From contig NZ_CP116871.1 of the NCBI RefSeq assembly GCF_031885415.1, positions 1,860,001-1,924,000 of the forward strand: a stretch of 64,000 bases of DNA. The letters run 5' to 3'. This stretch comes from Microbacterium forte (GTDB taxonomy: Bacteria > Actinomycetota > Actinomycetes > Actinomycetales > Microbacteriaceae). Both the position numbers and the translations under genes were made by a program. Under the pieces are notes generated by a model. The model saw only the letters and a list, made by a program, of their open reading frames with translations, was not told the DNA's origin and made no database searches. This document shows positions 36,879 to 45,857 of this stretch, piece by piece (within the stretch, counting starts at the first letter, position 1; each line of letters opens with the position of its first letter).

Positions 36879-37172
36879 TCAGGCTCCGAAGCGCCCGGCG
36901 GCCGACTTGTCGGTCTGGACGTACTGGCCCGAGATCTCCTCGGTCTTGCCCGCGATCTGCGTGAGAAGCTGCTGCATCTCACTCAGCGAACGGTTCCACT
37001 TGGCCTGAGCCTGGTCGTAGGCCTGCTGCGCGGAACCATCCCACGCCGCACGCAGCTTGCCGACCTCGGACTCGAGACGGTCGAGCTCTGAACGGATACC
37101 CTGCGACCCGCTGCGGATCTGCGCTGCCAGAGCGTTGACCTGCTCCGGGCGAACTGACATCGACTGCATCAT
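36879..37172 (-). CDS. WXG100 protein with a YxxxD export signal
   Basis: 97 residues, the classic Esx size. Two helices are joined by W44-D-G46, and the C terminus has Y84-V-Q-T-D88, the YxxxD/E signal recognised by type VII machines. The start is ATG 37172 or 37169; AAGGAG is closer to ideal for the latter (six nt). It is followed by the helical gene after a 126-nt gap and lies 29 nt after the second WXG100 gene. It is the likely signal-bearing half of a heterodimer. Confidence 0.92.
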   Translation of the reverse strand: MMQSMSVRPEQVNALAAQIRSGSQGIRSELDRLESEVGKLRAAWDGSAQQAYDQAQAKWNRSLSEMQQLLTQIAGKTEEISGQYVQTDKSAAGRFGA

Positions 37173-37201
37173 GTTCTCCTTGAAATCTCTGTGGTCGTCG
37201 C

Positions 37202-37516
37202 TCAGGAACCCATCATCGAGCCGAGGCCCGAGATGGTCTGCTGGTGAGCTTCTTCGGTTGCGGCCTGGTCGCGCTCGGTGCCTGCGAGGGCATCCTCGAG
37301 CGTCACGAGGACCTCGTTCAGCTGACGAGCCTGCTCGTCCCAGCGGGACATCAGCGTCGTGAACGATGCGGCAGCCGCACCCGTCCAGAAGCCGCGCAGC
37401 TGCTCGATCTCGCTGCGGACCTTCTTGGTCTGCTGGTCGATCCCGGACTTGGTCTCCCGCACCGCCTGGGCTCCGCGGCGCAGAGCCCCTTCTTCTGCGG
37501 AGATGACATCAGCCAT
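37202..37516 (-). CDS. WXG100 protein lacking a YxxxD tail signal
   Basis: 104 residues, helix-W44-T-G46-helix. Its C terminus ends QQTISGLGSMMGS, with no Tyr, so export would depend on pairing with the neighbour that has the signal. GGAGGGAG lies six nt before ATG 37516. It is the first gene of the leftward arm. Confidence 0.9.
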   Translation of the reverse strand: MADVISAEEGALRRGAQAVRETKSGIDQQTKKVRSEIEQLRGFWTGAAAASFTTLMSRWDEQARQLNEVLVTLEDALAGTERDQAATEEAHQQTISGLGSMMGS

Positions 37517-37804
37517 AACTCACTCCCTCCGGTCCTCACGGACACACGTGCGGGGGAGCGCATCCCTGTGTTGGGACGACTTCGAAACAACCCCCCACGA
37601 TTCGTTTCAGGAGCCAGGCTAGATCACATCGGCGGGATGCGCCATAACACCAGCTGTATCCGCACAGCATTCGTGCGTTCGATGGAGAAATCGTCCCGCC
37701 TCGCGACTACGCGTTGCCGCACGCCTCAACTAGGGTGAAAGGCGGAATGCGCAGCCACGGGTCTCCTCCCGCTCGGTTGCACACCATGGAGGGGGCATCG
37801 TTCC
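37517..37804. promoter_or_regulatory. Divergent intergenic region of the type VII locus
   Basis: These 288 nt separate the leftward esx operon from the rightward eccD operon. The ribosome site GGAGGGGG (37788-37795) serves eccD nine nt upstream of ATG 37805. A TAGGGT hexamer at 37731-37736 may be a -10 for the rightward arm. No convincing -35 pair, palindrome or RNA element was recognised. Confidence 0.5.
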
Positions 37805-39136
37805 ATGACTCAGAGCGCAACGGCAGGCACCGTGCTGCGGCTTTCCGTCGTCAGCGACGACCGCCGGCTTGATGTCGGCGTGCCATCGCAGATCCCGCTC
37901 GTCGAGATCATCCCCGGCTTCGCTCGGAGTCTCGGCGTGCTCGACCCGACGCTCACCCATGGCGGCTACTCGCTGCAGCGAGCCGACGGCACACCCCTCG
38001 ACCCCGCACGCGGAGCCGCAGCGCAGGGCGTGCACGACGGGGAGCTGCTGACGCTCGTGCGGGGCGGCCTGATGCAGGAGCCGCGTGTGTACGACGACGT
38101 CGTCGAAGCGGTGATCGACGCCACGGCCGAGCAGCACGGCTCCTGGACGCCGGCAGACAGTTCGCGCACCGCCCTCTTCGTCAGCCTCACCTTCCTCGCC
38201 CTCTGCGCGCTCCTGCTCGTCGCGACCCCGCCCACCTCCCTTCTGCCCGCGATCATCGCGGCGTCGGGGGCGGTCGTCCTCAGCGTCGCGGCCGCCGTGC
38301 TCATGCGCCTCCGTCAGCCCGAAGCCGGGCACGCGCTCGGACTCACCGCCGCGGCCTACGGCGGACTCGCGGGCTACCTCGCCGTTCCGGTGCAGAGCAT
38401 CTGGGGCTGGCCGCTCGCCGCGATGGGACTGGGCCTCGTCATCGTCGGCGGCCTCGGCCTCGCCGTGACCCAGGAGAAGCCCGAGATCCATCTCGTGCCC
38501 ATCGCACTCGGCGCCTCGATCGGCATCACCGCGACCACGGCCGCGATCTTCGGCGACGCACTCGCGCCCTACGCGATCATGCTCGCGACCACCGCACTGC
38601 TCGCGAACGGCATCCCGTGGCTCGCGCTCAGCTCCACGCGCATCCGGGTCATCTCGCCGCAGAGCGACGCCGACATGTTCGCGGCGCCGGAGCCGATCGA
38701 CGCGGACGAGGTCAAGCGTCGCGCAGCGGCAGGGACGCGCACCCTGATCGCACTCCGTGCAGCGCTGGGCCTCGCGGCCCTGACGGCGACGCCGTTGGTC
38801 GCTGCGAGCGGCGTCTTCGGCGCCCTGCTGTGCGTGCTCGCGTTCGTCGGGATGATGTTCCAGTCTCGGCAGATCTACGCCCGCCTCGGCGTGCTCGTGC
38901 TGATGGCGATCGGCGCGATCGGGCTCGCCGTCACCGGTGTCACGGTGGCACTGGCCCTGCCCGACGTCCGCACCTGGATGCTCCTCATCCTCGTCGTCGC
39001 CACCGTGATCCTGGTCGGGCTCACGCTGCTGACGCCGAAGGCGCGTCTGCGGCTCACGAGGCTCGGCGACACGGTCGAGGTCATCGCCCTCGCGCTGCTG
39101 CTGCCGCTCGGCGTCACGACGGCCGGGCTCGTCTGA
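37805..39136 (+). CDS. eccD: Type VII secretion integral membrane protein EccD
   Basis: 443 residues. The N-terminal ubiquitin-like domain (about 10-88: TVLRLSVVSDDRRLDV, then RADGTPLDP) is followed by about eleven membrane helices from residue 124. EccD forms the central membrane barrel of ESX complexes. It begins the rightward operon and ends four nt before eccB. Compared with the EccD-like protein at 32024 it is the more typical family member. Confidence 0.93.
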   Translation: MTQSATAGTVLRLSVVSDDRRLDVGVPSQIPLVEIIPGFARSLGVLDPTLTHGGYSLQRADGTPLDPARGAAAQGVHDGELLTLVRGGLMQEPRVYDDVVEAVIDATAEQHGSWTPADSSRTALFVSLTFLALCALLLVATPPTSLLPAIIAASGAVVLSVAAAVLMRLRQPEAGHALGLTAAAYGGLAGYLAVPVQSIWGWPLAAMGLGLVIVGGLGLAVTQEKPEIHLVPIALGASIGITATTAAIFGDALAPYAIMLATTALLANGIPWLALSSTRIRVISPQSDADMFAAPEPIDADEVKRRAAAGTRTLIALRAALGLAALTATPLVAASGVFGALLCVLAFVGMMFQSRQIYARLGVLVLMAIGAIGLAVTGVTVALALPDVRTWMLLILVVATVILVGLTLLTPKARLRLTRLGDTVEVIALALLLPLGVTTAGLV

Positions 39137-39139
39137 CCC

Positions 39140-40492
39140 ATGGCGACCAAGAAGGATCTGATCGAGGCCCAGGGCTTCAGCAGGCGACGACTGCTCTCGG
39201 CGTTCACCGGTGGAGCCCCCGGGGGCAAAGAGCTCGACCCCGCGAAGCCGCTGCGCGCGGTCGTCGCCGGAGTCGCGCTCACGATCGGCGTCATCCTCGT
39301 CGGGGTGTTCTGGGGGATCATGCAGCCTGGACTCCCGGGCGACTGGCAGAACAACCGTCTGATCGTCGCCACCGACACCGGGGCCCGCTACGTCTCGGTC
39401 GAGGGAACGCTGTACCCGGTGATCAACACGGCGAGCGCACGACTGCTGATCCCTGCCGGCGAGTTCAAGGTCGTGCGCACGGATCAGGCCGCACTCGACG
39501 GCATCCCGGTCGGCCCCTCGATCGGCATCCTCGGCGCACCGGACGACCTGCCGGCCCCGAGCGCCCTGATCAACTCGTCGTGGACGGCCTGCATCGACGA
39601 CACCGCTGGTGCGTCTGTCTCGCTGTCGAGCACGCCGATCGCCGAGATCTCCACCGGGACCGGCGCCGTCGTCCAGCGCGGCGACGAGCTGTTCGTGATC
39701 GCCGACGGTCTCCGATACGCCGTTCCGTCGGACGACGCCAACGCCGTGCTCCGCGCCGTCGGACTCGGCACCGCCGACATCCTCGAGGTCGACGGGCGTT
39801 GGCTCAATCTCTTCGAGTCGGGCGAGGATCTCGAGCCGATCAGTCTCAACGCGATGGGAGCCTCGGTTCCCGGCACCGATCTGACGGCGGGGACGATCGT
39901 GCACACGCAGGGCAGCCCCGCGGAGGAGCGCTATGTGGCGCTCGCGACCGGCGAGATCGCTCGCCTCAGCCCGCTCGCCTACCAGCTCTACCTTCTCGGC
40001 AGCGGGCAGGAGGCCGGCGCCGAGCAGGAGGTGTCTCCCGCGGAGATCGCAGACGTGGAGACACGTCCGTTCATCGGCGGTGAGGACTGGCCGACTCTCC
40101 CGCTGACGACGCTCGCTGCGGGCGAGACACCGTGCGCGATGGTCACCGATGATGCTCGCACCGTGCTCGGAGCGACCACGACCGAGCTGCCGGAAGAGCG
40201 CTCCGGCGTCGACGTCTCGGTCGGCGGCGGCGCCCTCGTCGAAGTGAGCGGAGCGTCTGACGACGCGGCGGGCCTGGCCGTGCTCATCGACGAATCAGGC
40301 ACCGCGTTCGCGATCCCCGGTGCCGCCGCGGAACAGAGCGCGGAGGACGCGGCGAGCGGCCCCATCGCTCAGCTCGGCTACTCCCCCGACGACGTCGGGC
40401 GTGTGTCCGACGCGTGGATCGAGTTCTTCGCCGCCGGCCCTGCACTGACCTCCGAAGCCGCCAGAGAGTCGCCCGGCTCAGGGACGAAGTGA
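39140..40492 (+). CDS. eccB: Type VII secretion protein EccB
   Basis: 450 residues. The N terminus (ATKKDLIEAQGFSRRRLLSA) is the family hallmark; one membrane helix follows (about 38-60), then a long extracytoplasmic domain of repeated DALV/YVSVEG-like strands with a disulfide-forming Cys pair. EccB caps the ESX membrane complex on the outside. Start ATG 39140 is three nt after the eccD stop; its stop shares a base with the mycosin ATG (TGATG). Confidence 0.95.
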   Translation: MATKKDLIEAQGFSRRRLLSAFTGGAPGGKELDPAKPLRAVVAGVALTIGVILVGVFWGIMQPGLPGDWQNNRLIVATDTGARYVSVEGTLYPVINTASARLLIPAGEFKVVRTDQAALDGIPVGPSIGILGAPDDLPAPSALINSSWTACIDDTAGASVSLSSTPIAEISTGTGAVVQRGDELFVIADGLRYAVPSDDANAVLRAVGLGTADILEVDGRWLNLFESGEDLEPISLNAMGASVPGTDLTAGTIVHTQGSPAEERYVALATGEIARLSPLAYQLYLLGSGQEAGAEQEVSPAEIADVETRPFIGGEDWPTLPLTTLAAGETPCAMVTDDARTVLGATTTELPEERSGVDVSVGGGALVEVSGASDDAAGLAVLIDESGTAFAIPGAAAEQSAEDAASGPIAQLGYSPDDVGRVSDAWIEFFAAGPALTSEAARESPGSGTK

Positions 40493-41835
40493 TGCGTCGA
40501 CGCAGAACCGCCCTTCCCGCCCTCCTGGTGGGCGCGATCGCGCTCGGCGCCGTCTTGACGAGCGCGCCGGCATCGGCGGCCACACTCGGCTCGACCGTGC
40601 CCGCAGCCACTGCCGGAGAGGCCTGCACCCCGGGCACCAGGGTGTTCACACCCGAGGCCCCGCCGGCCCTCGCTCTGCTCGGCGCCGAAGACGCCAACCG
40701 CGTCGCCACAGGCAGAGGAGTCGTCGTCGCCGTCGTCGACTCGGGCATCGATGCGGGAAATCCGCATCTCGCCGGAGTCGTGATCGGCGGTGTGGATCTC
40801 GTCGGCGACGGCGAGCGCGCCGATGGTCTGAGTGACACCACCGGGCACGGCACCGCGATCGCCGGCCAGATCGCGGCACAGCCGGTCGACGGTTCCGGGG
40901 TCGTCGGGCTCGCGCCGGACGCCCGTCTGCTCTCGGTGCGGGTGTTCCGCAGCAACCAGCAGCAGGACAAGGACAAGGGCTTCGGACCGACGTCGCAGCG
41001 CATCGCGGACGGCATCCACTGGGCGGCCGACAACGGCGCCGACATCATCAACGTCTCGATCTCGCAGGAGACCGACTCCCCCGACCTCCGTGCGGCGGTG
41101 GAACACGCGTCAGCCGTCGGAGCCCTGGTCGTGGCGAGCGGCGGCAACAGGGCATCGGACCCCGATGCGAAAGACGGCGCTCGCTACCCCGCAGGTTACG
41201 AGCAGGTGCTCGGAGTCAGCGCCGCCGACGCCAGCGGCCGCGCGAACGATGCATCGATCCATGGCCCGCAGGTCGGCGTGACGGCTCCCGGGATGAATGT
41301 GCTGAGCGCGGCGCTCGGCGGTGGAGACTGCATCTTCGCCGCCGACGCCCCCGCATCGAGTTTCGCGACCGGATACGCCAGCGCGGCCGCGGCTCTGGTG
41401 GCCGAGGCGCACCCCGAGGATCCACCGGCCGGATGGGCATACCGGCTCACCGCCACGGCCCTGCGAGACGACGCCGACAACCGTGACGACGTCAACGGAT
41501 GGGGATTCATCCAGCCGTTCGCGGCCATCGAGCTGCTCCCGGACGAGACGACGCGAGGGCCGGTTAGCCCCTACTTCGACACCAGCGAGAGCGCGGCGCG
41601 CCCGCCTGCCGCCGCCGTGAATCCCGACCACGGCGCATCGCCGTTCCTGCTCACACGGGAGGCCGCACTCTTCACGACCATCGGCGGAGCGACCCTGCTC
41701 GGTGTGCTCGGCATCCTCATCGTGCTGCGCCGCCGCAGAGAGCAGCCTGCCGTGGATCCGGTGGAGATCGAACGTGAGGGCGGGCTGCTCAACGTGCCCG
41801 GGCCGGGCTCCGCCGATACGGGCAGATCTCTCTGA
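40492..41835 (+). CDS. Second mycosin-type subtilisin protease (rightward arm)
   Basis: 447 residues. A signal peptide (1-29), catalytic D83 (VVDSG), H119 (TGHGTAIAG), oxyanion N219 and S290 are all present, but the serine motif is ASSFATG instead of GTSxAxP, with the Pro replaced by Gly. A C-terminal membrane helix (about 394-414) and a short cytoplasmic tail follow. It is coupled to eccB by TGATG and is the usual mycosin position after eccB. It differs substantially from the mycosin at 34975. Confidence 0.92.
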   Translation: MRRRRTALPALLVGAIALGAVLTSAPASAATLGSTVPAATAGEACTPGTRVFTPEAPPALALLGAEDANRVATGRGVVVAVVDSGIDAGNPHLAGVVIGGVDLVGDGERADGLSDTTGHGTAIAGQIAAQPVDGSGVVGLAPDARLLSVRVFRSNQQQDKDKGFGPTSQRIADGIHWAADNGADIINVSISQETDSPDLRAAVEHASAVGALVVASGGNRASDPDAKDGARYPAGYEQVLGVSAADASGRANDASIHGPQVGVTAPGMNVLSAALGGGDCIFAADAPASSFATGYASAAAALVAEAHPEDPPAGWAYRLTATALRDDADNRDDVNGWGFIQPFAAIELLPDETTRGPVSPYFDTSESAARPPAAAVNPDHGASPFLLTREAALFTTIGGATLLGVLGILIVLRRRREQPAVDPVEIEREGGLLNVPGPGSADTGRSL

Positions 41836-41926
41836 ACCGAGCGACGCGCTCGAGGCCCTAGGGCGGGGGCAGTCGGATCATGTACGGTGGGACCGTCGGA
41901 CGACGCTCACCCGGGGGGGAAACTGC

Positions 41927-42652
41927 ATGGCTCACGACAACGACGCGATCTACGAGCTGCACGATCAGCTCATGAAGAAGACAGTCCAGATGCGCGAGGC
42001 GCTCGAGCAGACCGGCTCCGAGACCGCCGAGGATCCGACCGGACAGGTCTCCGTCCGGTTCGACGATCCGTCGATCGAGATCACGATCGGCACCTTCTGG
42101 CGCGCATCCATCCGCCCAGAAGAGTTGTCCGGCGTCATTCTCGAGACCGTGAACACGGTGCTCCTCGCTCGTCTTCACGCGTGGGGAGCCAGCTTCAGCG
42201 ACGACGCTCCCGAGGTCGCGGCGCCGCCCGCGCCCTCGCCCGCCATCGCCGCGAACGAGATCAACGAGCTCGTGGAGTCTGCGGACGGCGACGTCTTCCA
42301 CCGGAACGTCAATCGATTCATCGAGACATTCTCGACGCAGTTGAACTCGACCCTGTCTCAGCTCAGCGAGCGCGCCGCTCAGGTGCACGGCGGCGAAGAC
42401 AGCCGCGGCAACGCTCAGGTCGATCTCGACAGCAGGGGCACGATCGTGGGGCTCCGACTCGACGAGACCTGGCTGCGCACCGCCGACGGCCGAGACGTCA
42501 CCGACGCGATCCGCTCCGCTCTCTCGAAGGCCCAGACCTCCGTCGCCGCGGCGACGCCGGCACTCCCCTTCGAGGGCACTCCGCTCGCGCAGTACGCCGA
42601 GGGAATGGCCGATCCGGTCGAGATGATCAGAATGCTGACAAGGGGAGGCTGA
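41927..42652 (+). CDS. Tandem YbaB/EspL-like protein of the type VII locus
   Basis: 241 residues from ATG 41927, with a GGGGGG tract seven nt upstream. Two YbaB/EbfC-like units are visible, each with a short strand pair and helix: GQVSVRFDDPSIEITIGTFW (about 39-58) and AQVDLDSRGTIVGLRLDETW (about 165-184), joined by an Ala/Pro linker. Proteins of this class (for example EspL) are found in ESX loci and act in the cytoplasm on substrate stability. The match is by pattern and context. Confidence 0.75.
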   Translation: MAHDNDAIYELHDQLMKKTVQMREALEQTGSETAEDPTGQVSVRFDDPSIEITIGTFWRASIRPEELSGVILETVNTVLLARLHAWGASFSDDAPEVAAPPAPSPAIAANEINELVESADGDVFHRNVNRFIETFSTQLNSTLSQLSERAAQVHGGEDSRGNAQVDLDSRGTIVGLRLDETWLRTADGRDVTDAIRSALSKAQTSVAAATPALPFEGTPLAQYAEGMADPVEMIRMLTRGG

Positions 42653-42656
42653 GACG

Positions 42657-42980
42657 ATGCTCTCACCGGAAGAGATCAGGGTCGCATCCGAAGCTCTCAG
42701 CAGCGATGCGACGGTGTGGGATGGCGTCTCGGCGACGCTCTCGACAGCAGCATCCGCCACGGGATCGATGCGTTCCTCGGATGCGGCGTTCTGCTGGAAG
42801 GGTGACGAGCTCTACGCTCAGTACACCGAGATCGTCGACGCGGTATCGACATATCTTGCGGACGGATCGTCCGCGGCGGCTGACGGCGCTCAGGTCCTCC
42901 GCGAAGTACGCGACCTGTTCATCGCTCGCGAAGACGAGACGGTCAGCACGATCAACGGCGCATGGGACGTGCAGCTGTGA
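42657..42980 (+). CDS. Small WxG helical protein (EspC-like candidate substrate)
   Basis: 107 residues. Two WxG motifs appear: W21-D-G and, in the central turn, W47-K-G49. The region around residues 5-95 is helical, and a short C-terminal tail (INGAWDVQL) follows. Start ATG 42657 is five nt after the preceding stop; GGGGAGG lies eight nt upstream. The size and motif suggest an exported partner protein like EspC. There is no YxxxD tail signal. Confidence 0.75.
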   Translation: MLSPEEIRVASEALSSDATVWDGVSATLSTAASATGSMRSSDAAFCWKGDELYAQYTEIVDAVSTYLADGSSAAADGAQVLREVRDLFIAREDETVSTINGAWDVQL

Positions 42981-43029
42981 ACCAAGTCCGAATGAACCTG
43001 CGGGTCGACCGCAACGTCTGGAGGCGTCA

Positions 43030-43743
43030 ATGTCCATCCCTGTGAGTGGTTCGGGAACCCCCGATTGGGGTCAGCTGGTCGAAGACATCGAGCAGCGAAT
43101 CGAAGAGGCACGGAACAACGTCAACAACCTTCTCTCGAACGTCTGGGATTGGCTGCAATGGGCGGCCGACCGCCTGTTGGACGCCTGGAACTGGCTCACC
43201 GAGCGTCTCGGCGAGTTCTGGGATGTCATCTCCGCCCCGTACGAGCGCCCCGGCTACCGTGAGCAGATCCGCGCCCTTGCCGGCACCTGGCGCTCGGACC
43301 TCGCCACGCCGCTCTCGAACGCGAAGGATCAGATCGATCCTTCCGCTCTGCAGACCGACGAGGAGTGGGGCGGAAAGGGCGCTGAGCGCTACGAGCAGAC
43401 CACCGCCGCACAGCGGACGACTCTCTCGGACTTCGAATCCGCCATCGTGAACCCGGTGGCGGGCGGACTCGAGAAGCTGGCAGGCGGCCTCGACACCTTC
43501 ACGACGCTGATGTGGACCACGCTGGGAACGCTGGTCGCCGGACTCATCTCCGGCATCGCCGCTCTCGCGACGCTGATCGCGGCACCCGCCGGGATCCTTG
43601 CGATGGTCGGCGCGCTCGCCGCGGCGCTGATCCAGATCGCCAGCGCCAACGTGCAGCTCGACAACGCCATCGACTCGGCCAAGAGCCAGATCGCGGGCGT
43701 CGCCGCGAAGGCGACCGGATGGCCCGACTTCGCAGCCAGCTGA
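43030..43743 (+). CDS. Trp-rich WxG protein with a C-terminal membrane hairpin
   Basis: 237 residues from ATG 43030, GGAGG five nt upstream. Residues ~10-70 form a Trp-rich amphipathic helical stretch (VWDWLQWAADRLLDAWNW). Residues ~75-155 contain W113-G-G115 (EEWGGKGAERYEQ), resembling a WXG-type fold. Two closely spaced membrane helices span ~160-205. It may be a membrane-inserting type VII substrate or a structural partner. No toxin domain is present at the C terminus. Confidence 0.78.
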   Translation: MSIPVSGSGTPDWGQLVEDIEQRIEEARNNVNNLLSNVWDWLQWAADRLLDAWNWLTERLGEFWDVISAPYERPGYREQIRALAGTWRSDLATPLSNAKDQIDPSALQTDEEWGGKGAERYEQTTAAQRTTLSDFESAIVNPVAGGLEKLAGGLDTFTTLMWTTLGTLVAGLISGIAALATLIAAPAGILAMVGALAAALIQIASANVQLDNAIDSAKSQIAGVAAKATGWPDFAAS

Positions 43744-43771
43744 GGCGAGCTGTTCCGCAGAGGAGAATCGC

Positions 43772-44239
43772 ATGACGTCTTCCACGAGTTCTCCGCCTGA
43801 CCGAGTTCGTCGTTCCGCGCGTCTGCGGGGTATCGTCGCGGCGATCCTGGTGGTCGTCAGTCTCATCGGCGTGCTGCTGACCCTCGACCTCTGGAAGGAG
43901 ACAGCGGCGCCGGGGATGGTCTCACTCCCCAGCAACCTGCTGCTCAGCGCCGCGTTCCTCGTCGCCGCGGTTCGGGCCTTCGTTCTCGCTGCGAGAGGCG
44001 GGCACACAGAGATGAGCGCGGCGACGGACCGCCTGATCGCGCTGGTCGGGCTGGTGGTGGTCTTCGCGATGGTCTTCTCCGCCATCACCGCCGTGGGCTC
44101 CGACGGATGGGCCGTGCTTCTCGTCTATGCCGTGGTGCTCTCCGCTGCTCTCGAAACCCTCCTGATCCTCAATTGGAAGGCGCGCTCCCTCCAGGGCCCT
44201 CTGGCGGCCCAGCGGCCGGTGGGAGAGCCTCGGCGCTGA
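43772..44239 (+). CDS. Small four-helix membrane protein
   Basis: 155 residues with about four membrane helices (about 20-40, 55-75, 88-108, 112-134) and a basic C-terminal tail. AGAGGAG lies seven nt upstream. It is the last gene of the rightward arm, 28 nt after the WxG membrane-hairpin gene. No family was recognised. Confidence 0.8.
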   Translation: MTSSTSSPPDRVRRSARLRGIVAAILVVVSLIGVLLTLDLWKETAAPGMVSLPSNLLLSAAFLVAAVRAFVLAARGGHTEMSAATDRLIALVGLVVVFAMVFSAITAVGSDGWAVLLVYAVVLSAALETLLILNWKARSLQGPLAAQRPVGEPRR

Positions 44240-44265
44240 GCGATGCGCCCATCCGGGTGAGGGTG

Positions 44266-45030
44266 TCAGGCGAAGACGACGAAGCCCAGTGCCACCAGTC
44301 CGGCGACCGAGACGACACAGGCCGCTGCGAACGCGAAGAGGGTGGTCACGCTCCAGCGCAGTCCCTGCTTCGTGACCGAAGGCAGCTCCGGGTCCACCGC
44401 GCGGGTGGGCGCGGCGGCGCCGATCACCACGGGCGGCGCGGAAGGGCCCAGTGGCGCGGGACGCGGTCGGTAGATCGCCGGCTCCGGAGCATCGGTCGGC
44501 GCCTCGAACGAGACGGCTGCGGCACTCGGATCGGTGACGGGATCGGTGATGGGATCGGTGACGGGGGCGGGATCGCCGACGGCGTCGCCCTGTTCGGGCC
44601 GTTCCGATCGCTTCCTGCGCACACGGCGCGGAGTCCGAGAGACGAGCACGGTCGGCTCATCGGGGAGCTCCTGCTCCCGTTCCGCGTCGCGAGCACCGTC
44701 CGGCACATCCGACCTCGAATCGGACCTCGACGGGCTCCGGTCGACGACGACGGTCGCCTCATCGAGAGGATCGGCTGGTTCCCCGAGGGCACCGGCTGGT
44801 TCGTCGACCGCGATCGGATGGCGGTCGACGACGACAGTCGCCTCATCGACATCGCCAGGCGCCTCAGAATCGTCGGCCGCGGTGGAATCGTGGGTCTCCG
44901 CTGCGCCGTCCGCGACAGCCGCCTCCGATTCGCTCGGCGCTGCTGGCGAACCGACGACCACCCCGCCCCGGCGCCGATCGCGACGGGTGAGCATGACGGT
45001 CTCGTCGACCTCGGACTCGTCGTCGGTCAT
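44266..45030 (-). CDS. Acidic tail-anchored protein with repeated [DE]x(0-1)TV phosphosite-like motifs
   Basis: 254 residues. The cytoplasmic part is acidic and apparently disordered, with four similar motifs: DETVML (T11), DEATVVVDR (T65), DEATVVVDR (T93) and DEPTVLVSR (T127), then a TDPVTDPITDP repeat and a C-terminal membrane helix (about 230-252). Acidic residues before a Thr and a hydrophobic residue at +3 match the published substrate preference of mycobacterial Ser/Thr kinases, and Thr motifs are the ligands of FHA domains. It overlaps the PP2C gene (ATGA). A scaffold phosphorylated by the kinase at 58684 and read by the FHA protein at 45854 is inference. Confidence 0.82.
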   Translation of the reverse strand: MTDDESEVDETVMLTRRDRRRGGVVVGSPAAPSESEAAVADGAAETHDSTAADDSEAPGDVDEATVVVDRHPIAVDEPAGALGEPADPLDEATVVVDRSPSRSDSRSDVPDGARDAEREQELPDEPTVLVSRTPRRVRRKRSERPEQGDAVGDPAPVTDPITDPVTDPSAAAVSFEAPTDAPEPAIYRPRPAPLGPSAPPVVIGAAAPTRAVDPELPSVTKQGLRWSVTTLFAFAAACVVSVAGLVALGFVVFA

Positions 45031-45857
45031 CTGGCGCGGACCGGGATCGTCGTGCCCTCGAGGCTCGAGTCGGTGAGAGAGGCGGATGCGGCCTCGCGAC
45101 CGGCCGTGCTGTCGTCCGGACGCGTGTTCGCTCCTCCCGAGACCACGTCGATCACGACGACCGACACGTTGTCGCGACCACCCGCTTTGAGCGCCCGGCT
45201 CACGAGAGCCGCAGCGGCCGACTCGGGTCTCCCGTTCATGGTCAGGGTGGCTCGGATCGCTTCGTCGCTCACCTCGCCGCTGAGGCCGTCTGAGCAGAGC
45301 AGCAGCCGCTCACCGTCGACCACCGGCAGCAGCCAGCTGTCGGCCGTGCTGTCCGGCGCCCCGATCGCCCTGGTGATGACGTTGCGCTGCGAGAACGACG
45401 AGAGATCCTCTGCGCGGAGCTCACCGGCATCCACCAACTCCTGCCCCAGCGAATGATCGATCGTCAGCTGGGTCAGCTCGTTGGCGTGGTGCCGGTAGAC
45501 GCGAGAGTCGCCGACGTTGAAGACGAGCCAGTGCGGTGCGCCTTCGTGGTCGACGAGCGCGACACCCGTCACCGTGGTGCCCGCCCCGCGCTTGTGCTCG
45601 GCGGAGATGTCGTCGACGACGGCCGAGGCTCGGCTCAGCGCGTCGCCGATGTCGGCGACCTCGATCACCGACCCGCGAAGAGGCTCGAACGCATCGACCA
45701 CCGCGGCGCTCGCTCGGTCGCCGGCCTCATGCCCGCCCATGCCGTCTGCGACGAGGAAGACCGGGGATGCCACGAGCAAGGAATCCTCGTTCGCGGCGCG
45801 TTTGAGCCCCGTGTCGGTCAAGGACGCGACGTTCAGTACGACCGACGAGACCGTCAC
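45027..45857 (-). CDS. PP2C-family Ser/Thr protein phosphatase
   Basis: 276 residues from GTG 45857, which overlaps the FHA gene stop as GTGA. Metal-binding motifs are intact: NED (23-25), DGMGGH (38-43), CSDGLSG and GGRDN near the end. This is a soluble PPM/PP2C phosphatase that would reverse the kinase reactions of the operon. The product ends about 35 residues after the catalytic core, in a short Ser/Thr tail. There is no membrane helix. Confidence 0.95.
   Translation of the reverse strand: MTVSSVVLNVASLTDTGLKRAANEDSLLVASPVFLVADGMGGHEAGDRASAAVVDAFEPLRGSVIEVADIGDALSRASAVVDDISAEHKRGAGTTVTGVALVDHEGAPHWLVFNVGDSRVYRHHANELTQLTIDHSLGQELVDAGELRAEDLSSFSQRNVITRAIGAPDSTADSWLLPVVDGERLLLCSDGLSGEVSDEAIRATLTMNGRPESAAAALVSRALKAGGRDNVSVVVIDVVSGGANTRPDDSTAGREAASASLTDSSLEGTTIPVRAR

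Noticed and set aside
43030..43743. Polymorphic type VII toxin
   Set aside because: The C-terminal half is only a membrane hairpin and a short tail; no known toxin motif and no following immunity-like gene could be supported.
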